13,253 bases of DNA. Origin: CAYVBE01 sp964448935 (GTDB lineage Bacteria > Planctomycetota > Brocadiia > SM23-32). Shown piece by piece: positions 1-5,578 of the stretch; position 1 is the stretch's first letter; every line of letters begins with the position of its first letter. A program made the position numbers and the translations under genes. Location of the stretch: contig CAYVBE010000113.1 of the NCBI GenBank assembly GCA_964448935.1, forward strand, positions 1-13,253, given 5' to 3'. The notes beneath the pieces are model-generated. The model was not told the DNA's origin, searched no databases, and worked only from the letters and a program-made list of their open reading frames with translations.

Positions 1-2
1 GC

Positions 3-491
3 CTCGCTCAAAGCCCGGACCGGACGGAAATTGGACCTTTTCGGAGAGGGTCCAGCTACGCGCTCGGGCGGCTGGGCGACCGGCACGGGCACAAGGCCGG
101 CATCCTGACGGGCGCATTGGCCCAGGCCGCGTCGCTGCTGGTCGCCTGCCTGGGCTCCGGAGTGTGGGCCTGCTTGGTGTCCTTTTCGCTGCTGGGGGTG
201 GCGTGGTCCTCGGCATGGGTCAGCCACGTAAACATGCTGTTCGAGACCTGCCCCCACGACAGCCGCGTGGCGCACATCACCGCCGCCAACATGCTGCTGA
301 GCCCCTTTCTGCTGCTGGTGCCGCTGGGCACGGGGTGGCTGATGGAAAGCGTGGTGGGGGTGCGGGCCGGCATCGCCCTGGCGCTGGCGCCCACGGCGCT
401 GGGCATCGCCTGGCTGGTCTTCCGGGTGAAGGAGCCGCGCACGCTGGAACTGCTGCCGGAAGGCGATCAGTCGGAACCCGCCGCCTCGTAA
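3..491 (+). CDS. MFS transporter, C-terminal part (partial at window edge)
   Basis: This is the end of a major facilitator superfamily permease, a 12-helix inner-membrane secondary transporter of unknown substrate. From about base 57 the frame reads YALGRLGDRHGHK, which matches the second copy of MFS motif A in the loop between helices 8 and 9. Four hydrophobic helices follow, as expected for helices 9 to 12, then a short charged tail and TAA. The 18 codons before base 57 are polar and do not look like the helix 8 that should precede the motif. The start of the window may therefore hold a rearrangement, a frameshift or an assembly junction, and a hairpin lies exactly there. The gene ends inside the convergent radical SAM gene, overlapping it by 25 bases. 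The family call is fairly sure; the substrate is unknown. Confidence 0.7.
   Translation, partial: LAQSPDRTEIGPFRRGSSYALGRLGDRHGHKAGILTGALAQAASLLVACLGSGVWACLVSFSLLGVAWSSAWVSHVNMLFETCPHDSRVAHITAANMLLSPFLLLVPLGTGWLMESVVGVRAGIALALAPTALGIAWLVFRVKEPRTLELLPEGDQSEPAAS
32..54. repeat. Short hairpin at the edge of the MFS homology
   Basis: TGGACC at 32-37 pairs with GGTCCA at 49-54. The intervening TTTT and AGAG extend the stem to ten pairs, with two G-U pairs in RNA, leaving a three-base CGG loop. The MFS-like reading starts right after it. Confidence 0.45.
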
Positions 492-1399
492 TAGGTCTCG
501 TAGAGCCGCTGCCGGCGGCGGACCTGCCCCTCGTCGAGAAGCGCACGGATGTACTTGACCGCCTCGTTGGGCGCGATGCCCAGCCCCGCGGCCACGTCCC
601 GGAGCGTGCACGGCCGGCGCTGCAGCATGCCCAGCACCTCCTGCTTCCGCGCCCGCCCCGAGGCATCCATGGCGGTCTCGCCCAGCGGCGCGATGATCTC
701 GGCGCGCGGCCCCAGAATGTCCCTGATCTGCTCCAGCCGCTCGGCGGACGGCGTCTCGACGCCCGGCTCGGCCGGGGGGCGCACGGCGGTGTTGATCTGG
801 ACCCGATGCGGCCGGATGCGCTCGACGTGCTCCTTGATGCGCCGGACCTGCTCGTCTCCCGAGTTGACGCCCTCGATGATGAACACCTCCAGCCACACCT
901 GCCCGTCGAACTCCCGGCGCAGCCGCACCAGCCCCTCGACGACCGTCTCCAGCGTCAGGTCGGGATGCGGGCGGTTGATACGGCGGAAGGTCTCCTCGTC
1001 CCCGGCGTCCAGCGAGGGCAGCACCAGGTCCAGCGGCCCGCACTGCGCGCGCACCTCCGGCAGGTGCAGCAACGATCCGTTGGTCAGCAGCGCCAGCGGC
1101 ACGTCGGTGACCTGCCCTATGCCGGCCGCCACCTGCCCGAAAGCGGCGTGCAGCGTGGGCTCCCCGGAGCCCGCAAGGGTGACGTAGTCGGGCCGCACGC
1201 ACTCGTCCAACCGCACGCGGACTTCCTCGACCACCTCCTCCACGGGCACGTATTCCCGCCGCTCCATCGTTGTCCGCTCGCCGGCGCCGAGCTGGCAGTA
1301 GGTGCAGTCGAAGTCGCACGTCTTGGGCGGCACAAGGTCCACCCCCAGCGACCGCCCCAGCCGGCGGGACGGGACGGGTCCGTAAGTGTACTCTCCCAT
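467..1399 (-). CDS. Radical SAM protein (COG0731, TYW1-like) with C-terminal winged helix
   Basis: This 310-residue protein carries the radical SAM CX3CX2C motif at C28, C32 and C35, which ligates a [4Fe-4S] cluster, and the SAM-binding GSGEPTLH segment at 77-84. The N-terminal YGPVPSRRLGRSLGVD block is typical of COG0731 proteins, relatives of the tRNA wyosine enzyme TYW1/Taw1. The catalytic barrel runs to about residue 245. Residues 252-310 form a winged-helix-like domain (CTLRDVAAGLGIAPNEAVKYI). The ATG lies 12 bases after the trmO-like stop, so the two are probably cotranscribed. The reaction is not established. Linkage to a tRNA position-37 methylase suggests tRNA modification, which is inference. 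Its 3' end overlaps the converging MFS gene by 25 bases. The family call is strong. Confidence 0.9.
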   Translation of the reverse strand: MGEYTYGPVPSRRLGRSLGVDLVPPKTCDFDCTYCQLGAGERTTMERREYVPVEEVVEEVRVRLDECVRPDYVTLAGSGEPTLHAAFGQVAAGIGQVTDVPLALLTNGSLLHLPEVRAQCGPLDLVLPSLDAGDEETFRRINRPHPDLTLETVVEGLVRLRREFDGQVWLEVFIIEGVNSGDEQVRRIKEHVERIRPHRVQINTAVRPPAEPGVETPSAERLEQIRDILGPRAEIIAPLGETAMDASGRARKQEVLGMLQRRPCTLRDVAAGLGIAPNEAVKYIRALLDEGQVRRRQRLYETYYEAAGSD

Positions 1400-1411
1400 G
1401 CCGGTTCTCGC

Positions 1412-1792
1412 TCAGTTTTTGTGCGCGATCTTGATGTCCACCACGGGCGAGCCGTCGAAGGCGTCCAGCCCTTCCACCCCCACCCGGTCCTCACCCACCC
1501 GCAGCACCTCGACGACGCTGGAGCCGATGGGGTTGGGCCGCATGGGGCTGCGCAGGGCGAATACGCCGCGCTTCGGCCTGGACGGGTCGCCCATGGGGTG
1601 GCACTGCAGCACCTCTCGCTCCTCCTCGTCCAGCCGGTGCATCCACCACATCACCTGCAGCCGGTCCCCCGGCTCGATGCCGTGCAGCGCCGGCTCAAGG
1701 CCCGACCGCACCTCCAGCACGCACTCGCCCTCGGGGAATTCATCGTCGTCCCGATGCACTACGGCCACCGGCTTCACGGTCCAGGTATCCAC
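1412..1792 (-). CDS. trmO: TrmO/TsaA-like tRNA (t6A37) methyltransferase
   Basis: This 126-residue protein is a minimal TsaA/TrmO domain. TrmO uses SAM to N6-methylate t6A at position 37 of certain tRNAs, such as the threonine tRNA that reads ACY codons. The family signature is intact: HPMGDPSRPKRGVFALRSP followed by MRPNPIGSSVVEV, residues about 65-97. E. coli TrmO is longer; this form resembles the short single-domain versions. I chose the GTG at 1792 because GGAGG lies 7 bases upstream (1800-1804) and a near-consensus promoter sits at 1832-1861. An ATG at 1888 in the same frame would lie upstream of that promoter and add 32 unconserved residues. It is first in an operon with the radical SAM gene, 12 bases downstream. 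Confidence 0.88.
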   Translation of the reverse strand: MDTWTVKPVAVVHRDDDEFPEGECVLEVRSGLEPALHGIEPGDRLQVMWWMHRLDEEEREVLQCHPMGDPSRPKRGVFALRSPMRPNPIGSSVVEVLRVGEDRVGVEGLDAFDGSPVVDIKIAHKN

Positions 1793-1831
1793 GGCAGGTC
1801 CTCCAAAGCGGTCTCGGGAGCCACAAACCCG

Positions 1832-1861
1832 ATTATAGGCCGCCGCGCGGCAACGCGTCAA
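1832..1861 (-). promoter_or_regulatory. Sigma70-type promoter for the trmO/radical SAM operon
   Basis: On the minus strand TTGACG (1856-1861) and TATAAT (1832-1837) are separated by 18 bases. Transcription should start near 1825, leaving a leader of about 33 bases with GGAGG just before the GTG at 1792. Confidence 0.75.
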
Positions 1862-1920
1862 AGCGGAGAATCGGTTTGATGCGTGCATTCACACATGCGA
1901 CGCGCCGTATGGCCGGCGTT

Positions 1921-2060
1921 ATGTTCCGCCTATCGGAGAACGTGCTCCCACTCAGGGCGCCCTGAAGGAGCGAGCCATAATAGCCCAGGGCAAGGCCAAA
2001 GGCCGCAGCCCTGGGTAAAGGTGCAAAGAAGAAAAACTGAGCCCTGAAGGGGCGGAACAT
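1921..2060. repeat. 140-bp element with terminal inverted repeats and internal stem-loop
   Basis: ATGTTCCGCC (1921-1930) and GGCGGAACAT (2051-2060) are perfect 10-bp inverted ends. Inside are two direct copies of GCCCTGAAGG.GCG (1959-1971 and 2041-2053), flanking a stem of CCCAGGGC (1984-1991) with GCCCTGGG (2008-2015) and an inner GGCC/GGCC stem with an AAA loop. No transposase is encoded. From memory, sequences with this CCCTGAAGG and CCCAGGGC/GCCCTGGG pattern are dispersed in planctomycete-type genomes; I could not check. It is probably a non-autonomous repeat or REP/MITE-like element. Confidence 0.6.
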
Positions 2061-2072
2061 CCGGACGTGCTT

Positions 2073-2417
2073 CGGCCAAGTCAGGCGCGGGTGGGGATCA
2101 GCATCTCCACGCTGTCGCCGCGGCTGCGGCGGTTTTGGGAACCGGGCGCTTCCGCCGTCGAAAAGCGCTGGCTCGTGCTGGAGGCCGCCCGGGAGGTGGG
2201 GCTGTAGACCGCGGTCATGTTCGGCCCGCTGCTGCCGGGGCTTTCGGACACGCCGGAATCGCTCGACGCCATGTTTGAGCGCGCCGCGGAGGTCGGTGCG
2301 CGTGCGGTGTGGGTGGATGCGATGAACCCCCGGCCACGCGTCTGGCCATCGGTGGGCCGGCTGCTCAGGAGGAAGGCCGCATGCCGGGCCGGCATCGAGG
2401 ACCGACTGAGCGGCTGA
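2073..2417 (+). pseudogene. SPL-type radical SAM protein remnant with in-frame TAG
   Basis: From about base 2091 the frame reads VGISISTLSPRLRRFWEPGA and continues into EAAREVGL, then a TAG at 2205-2207. It resumes in the same frame with TAVMFGPLLPGLSDTPES, then VWVDAMNPRPRVWPSV, ending at 2417. These blocks, in this order, are the central and C-terminal parts of SPL-family radical SAM proteins (COG1533, spore photoproduct lyase-like). The N-terminal part with the CX3CX2C cluster motif is absent, because an inverted-repeat element ends at 2060, just before the homology starts. TAG probably replaced a K, E or Q codon. TAG is an ordinary stop elsewhere in the window, so recoding is unlikely. 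An ATG at 2217 could start a 66-residue piece, but this would lack any catalytic centre. Confidence 0.7.
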
Positions 2418-2425
2418 GGAAATGC

Positions 2426-2821
2426 CTATTCCCGCCCGTTCCGGCATTCCCGGATGCTGGCCAGCAGCTTCTCGGGCGGGCCGTCTTTGGTAAGGTAAAC
2501 GTCCGCGCCGGCCTTCAGCATTGTCTCGCGCGTGCCGTCCAGATCGTGCATGGACAGGCCGATTATGCGCACCTGCGGCATCTCGTCCTTGATGATGCGG
2601 GTGGCCTCCGTGCCGGACATCTCCGGCATGGAGACATCCATCAGGATGCAGTCCGGCCGGAATTTGCGGGCCAGCCCGACCGCCTCCCGGCCGTCGGCGG
2701 CCTGTGCAACCACTTTGATGTCCGCCTCCTCGCGCAGCAGTCTGGCCAGTCCCTCGCGCATCAGATGGTGGTCGTCCACCAGAAGAACCTGCACCGTCCC
2801 ATCGGCTTCTTCTGCAATCAT
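2426..2821 (-). CDS. Receiver-only response regulator
   Basis: This 131-residue protein is a single CheY-like receiver domain of the NarL type. It has the acidic pair in LLVDDHH, the phospho-acceptor aspartate in CILMDVSMP, the conserved serine in GLSMHD and the lysine in YLTKDG. It ends where the receiver fold ends, without the LuxR-type DNA-binding domain that NarL relatives normally carry. It could signal by protein contact, or be the truncated remains of a longer regulator; downstream sequence in any frame shows no helix-turn-helix and belongs to the SPL remnant. I chose the ATG at 2821, because conserved receiver sequence starts soon after and AAGGGGG lies about 11 bases upstream; an in-frame start at 2920 would add a basic, unconserved extension. 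No sensor kinase is in the window. Confidence 0.8.
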   Translation of the reverse strand: MIAEEADGTVQVLLVDDHHLMREGLARLLREEADIKVVAQAADGREAVGLARKFRPDCILMDVSMPEMSGTEATRIIKDEMPQVRIIGLSMHDLDGTRETMLKAGADVYLTKDGPPEKLLASIRECRNGRE

Positions 2822-3218
2822 CAGGCCGTCGTCCCCCTTCTGCGCACACTTCGTGCCACGCCGGCGTTTCCGGACGCGCCCCTCAGACCCGGAACCTGAC
2901 GGATCACCCCCGGCGCGCATCGAAAGCGGAAGTCAATGACAGTTCACCCCAACTCGCCTCAGCATAGCGCCCGCACGGACGCGTTGCAAGTACGCACCCT
3001 GAATAACGACTGACGCCATTCTCACACGGAGTCACGGCAACCAGAGATCGCATGCAATTCCGCCTGAACGGAACAGCCAAAGCCAGCGTTGCGAGCGGGG
3101 AGGCACGGAGAGAGCACGGGGAACGGACACCGGATAAAAGAGTTTCTGACGGGACCATCTTGCCGGCGGAAATACAGAGTCAGCAGTTGGGTGATGCCTC
3201 GTTGCCGTTCGCTGTCGT
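2822..3218. other. Intergenic stretch without a convincing gene
   Basis: No reading frame here looks like a real protein on either strand. The only pattern I see is a purine-rich tract at 3101-3131 (GGCACGGAGAGAGCACGGGG and neighbours) resembling a degenerate dispersed repeat that recurs near 8456 and 8591. Confidence 0.5.
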
Positions 3219-3887
3219 TCAGTCTTCGAGTTCGGTCAGGCCGTGGCGGATGGCGTATTTGGTGAGTTCGGCTACGCTGCGGATACCCAGCTTGTTCATC
3301 AGCCGGCTGCGGTGGGTTTCGATGGTCTTCTCGCTGACGCCCAGACGGGTGGCGATCTGCTTGCTGATCAAGCCTTCGGCCAGCAACTGCAGCACTTCCT
3401 GCTCCCTGGGGGACAGTGGGGTGCCGTCCGGGTCCTCGTCGTCCTCGACGCGGCGGAGGTAGTCCTCGACCAGCGGCCCGGCGATCGTGGGGCTCAAGTA
3501 GGTGTTGCCCCGACCCACTGCGGCCAGGGCGTCGGCCAGCTCGTCGAAGGCGCAGTCCTTCAGCACGTAGCCGGAGGCGCCGGCCTCCAACATGCGCGCA
3601 ACGAACTGGGTGTCCGAGTGCATGGAGAGGGCGATGACGTGGATGGCGGGATGCTCCTCTTTGATCCGGCGTGTGGCGCCCACGCCGTTCAGGCCCGGCA
3701 TGCCGATGTCCATCAGAACTACGTCGGGCACAAGCTCCTCGGTTAGCTTGAGGGCCTCCCGGCCGGATTTGGCCTCGCCGACGACGGTCATACCGTCCTG
3801 ATCCTGGATCAACGATCGTAGTCCGTCGCGCACGATCGTATGGTCGTCGGCAAGCAAAATGCGCACTTCTCTGCTCGTCTCTTGCAC
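3219..3887 (-). CDS. NarL/FixJ-family response regulator
   Basis: This 222-residue two-domain transcription factor has a receiver at about 8-125 with D14/D15, phospho-acceptor D60 in LMDIGMPG, S88 and K110. A LuxR-type helix-turn-helix follows at about 158-217 (LSPREQEVLQLLAEG, then SKQIATRLGVSEKTIETHR). Length and domain order are normal. On phosphorylation by a partner kinase it should dimerise and bind DNA; neither kinase nor targets are visible here. The start is GTG at 3887, with GGAGGT four bases upstream and a promoter at 3966-3993. Its receiver resembles that of the neighbouring receiver-only gene, 397 bases downstream on the same strand, but the gap argues against a tight operon. Confidence 0.92.
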   Translation of the reverse strand: MQETSREVRILLADDHTIVRDGLRSLIQDQDGMTVVGEAKSGREALKLTEELVPDVVLMDIGMPGLNGVGATRRIKEEHPAIHVIALSMHSDTQFVARMLEAGASGYVLKDCAFDELADALAAVGRGNTYLSPTIAGPLVEDYLRRVEDDEDPDGTPLSPREQEVLQLLAEGLISKQIATRLGVSEKTIETHRSRLMNKLGIRSVAELTKYAIRHGLTELED

Positions 3888-3965
3888 GAATACCTCCAGC
3901 GGGGGATATTGTTTATGGCCTGCCCGCTCCAGCTTGCATTATAGTTTCCATGATATTCGAGCATG

Positions 3966-3993
3966 ATTATGCCAAAACTGGGACGATTGTCAA
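3966..3993 (-). promoter_or_regulatory. Sigma70-type promoter for the NarL-type regulator
   Basis: On the minus strand TTGACA (3988-3993) and CATAAT (3966-3971) are 16 bases apart. The predicted leader is about 70 bases. A second perfect TATAAT lies at 3938-3943 within this leader, but no good -35 box precedes it. Confidence 0.7.
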
Positions 3994-4054
3994 GAGCTGA
4001 GCATTGCCAGGGCGAAATACCAGTGCGTGGCAGATGGAACAAGGCGCGGCGTTG

Positions 4055-4735
4055 TCAGAGGCGCGCCACGAGGCGCCCGGCGCCGTCGTGGAGGAAGAGC
4101 AGCGCGAAGACTATCAGGAGCACCGCGCAGACGCCGACCAGCCAGCGGTAGTGAGTGTCCGAGAGCACGCGTCGACCCCGGTGCACGGCCTCTGCGATGC
4201 CGGCATACCATGCCAGGTCGGCCAGCACGTGGCCCGTGTAGAATACCACGTATCCCGCCAGGGCGAACCGCGCGGCCCCTGCCAGGAAGCGCATGCCGAT
4301 GGTTGCCCACCAGATGGTGAAATACGGGTTGGCCAGGGATGTTGCCGCTCCGGCCCCGATGACGCCCAGGGCGCCCGTTCCGTTCGAGTCTCCGGAGTCC
4401 TCTTTTTTGGGAAGTTCCAGCTCCGGCAGGGAGCGCAGCATGGAAACGCTCATCAGCCCCAGAAGAAGCCCCCCCGCCAGGCCCACCGCGCCGACGAAAG
4501 CGTCGCTCTCCAGCAGGGGTCTCAGGCCCAGGATGACGGCCGCCATCAGCGGCACCTCCACCACCGCATGGCCCAGCACCACCAGCGGGCCGGCCCTGCG
4601 CCCCGACGCGGCGCTGTGCCGCACGGTGACGAACAGCACGGGCCCGGGCATCAGCGCCCCCGAGAGCGCGGTTACAAACGCCGCGACGAAGAGCTGCGGG
4701 AGCGTCGAGAATGGGGAAGCCAGCAGAGATTCCAT
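4055..4735 (-). CDS. LysE/RhtB-family exporter
   Basis: This 226-residue, strongly hydrophobic protein fits the LysE/RhtB superfamily of inner-membrane exporters of amino acids and related compounds. The N-terminal block SGALMPGPVLFVTVRHSAAS, followed by GRRAGPLVVLGHAVVE, matches the family's conserved G-P-x(2) loop and glycine-rich second helix. A polar loop at about 105-120 (PKKEDSGDSNG) precedes SLANPYFTIWWATIG, the conserved NP(Y/K) segment at the start of the second half. About six helices are visible. The start is ATG at 4735; a TTG six codons upstream is also possible, and neither has a strong ribosome binding site. It lies 96 bases after the preceding minus-strand gene. The substrate cannot be inferred. 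Confidence 0.85.
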   Translation of the reverse strand: MESLLASPFSTLPQLFVAAFVTALSGALMPGPVLFVTVRHSAASGRRAGPLVVLGHAVVEVPLMAAVILGLRPLLESDAFVGAVGLAGGLLLGLMSVSMLRSLPELELPKKEDSGDSNGTGALGVIGAGAATSLANPYFTIWWATIGMRFLAGAARFALAGYVVFYTGHVLADLAWYAGIAEAVHRGRRVLSDTHYRWLVGVCAVLLIVFALLFLHDGAGRLVARL

Positions 4736-4831
4736 GGGACAACCAGCGACCAAAACTACGCGTCAAAAAACGCCATAAACCACTGACAGGAATGGTAACA
4801 CGTTGAGCGTTGGCGCGCCACGGGCCACCCA

Positions 4832-5533
4832 TCAGGCGGCGGTCGGCAGGCGGTACAGGTAGGCGTTGCCGCGTTTGCCGATGTGCTCTATAGCCCCCAT
4901 CTTGCGCAGGCAGTAGCATGCCTTCTGGGCCAGATTGCGGCTGATGTCGGCCTTCTCGGAGAGATCGGCAGTGGTGAAGGGCTCCTCGATGTCTTCCGGC
5001 AGCAGCTCGGCCATCTGCAGAGGGCTCTCGAACAGGCGGGAGTTGACCACGCTGACCAGCCGCCGCTCCTCGATGACCCAGCCGTTGCGCCGCCAAGCGC
5101 GGCCGGGCTCTCGGTGGCGGACCTCCTCCATCTCCACCAGCGCCAGTTCCAGCGAGAAGTTGGGGTGTGACAGCAGGCAGGGCATGGTGACCAGTTCGCC
5201 GAAAACGTCCATCTCGCTGCAGTGCTTTGGCGAGCGGCGCTTCTTTACCTTGCCCTTCCCCTTGCCGTGCCGTTTGAGCAGCCACTTGTCCTTCGGCAGC
5301 GGAAACACCAACCGCACCGGGTGCCCCCGGCTCAACGCGCGCAGCTTGTCGCGGATGGGGTAGAGACCGGAAGTCTGTATCTCTATCAGCAGGTCGTCCC
5401 GCACGATGTCCACCACGTATCCGTCCACCGGCACCTCCAGCGCATCGCCGGGGCGGGCATACCACTCCTTCAGCCCCGCGTGGAGGGGGTTTTCGTTCAA
5501 CGTCCCGATGCCGTTCTGGGCTTGTTCGGACAT
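4832..5533 (-). CDS. Unrecognised protein: nuclease-like N-terminal motif, C-terminal winged helix
   Basis: This 233-residue protein is not of known function. Residues 36-54 read VDGYVVDIVRDDLLIEIQT. The spacing of D42 to E51-x-Q53, in two predicted beta strands with an upstream conserved-looking NENPLH (E14), resembles the core of PD-(D/E)XK nucleases, where E-x-Q can replace E-x-K. A very basic linker at about 85-110 (KRHGKGKGKVKKRRSPKH) follows. Residues about 175-233 look like a winged helix (FTTADLSEKADISRNLAQKA). I recall similar uncharacterised proteins in many genomes, possibly the DUF8091 family, unverified. I chose the ATG at 5533, 45 bases after the membrane-protein stop; an in-frame TTG at 5569 would add 12 residues. 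It is probably transcribed with the upstream gene. A nuclease role is inference only. Confidence 0.7.
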   Translation of the reverse strand: MSEQAQNGIGTLNENPLHAGLKEWYARPGDALEVPVDGYVVDIVRDDLLIEIQTSGLYPIRDKLRALSRGHPVRLVFPLPKDKWLLKRHGKGKGKVKKRRSPKHCSEMDVFGELVTMPCLLSHPNFSLELALVEMEEVRHREPGRAWRRNGWVIEERRLVSVVNSRLFESPLQMAELLPEDIEEPFTTADLSEKADISRNLAQKACYCLRKMGAIEHIGKRGNAYLYRLPTAA

Positions 5534-5578
5534 AGGAACATGGTGACGGATGCACGAAGGCGAAAGCAAACAATGAAC

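Noticed and set aside
164..1879. A 571-codon open frame on the + strand
   Set aside because: It is antisense to the radical SAM and TrmO genes, which carry clear catalytic motifs; the translation is arginine-, proline- and histidine-rich as expected of a GC-rich shadow frame.
1793..1888. Longer TrmO start at an ATG at 1888
   Set aside because: It lies upstream of the likely promoter, has no matching conserved sequence, and the GTG at 1792 has a well-placed GGAGG.
2205..2207. Recoding of TAG (pyrrolysine or stop reassignment) in the SPL-like gene
   Set aside because: TAG ends two other genes here (2426-2428 on the minus strand and the ChbG gene), and the gene also lacks its catalytic N-terminal part, so decay is simpler.
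2904..3158. An 84-codon minus-strand frame in the gap between the two regulators
   Set aside because: No ribosome binding site or recognisable domain, and it overlaps repeat-like sequence.
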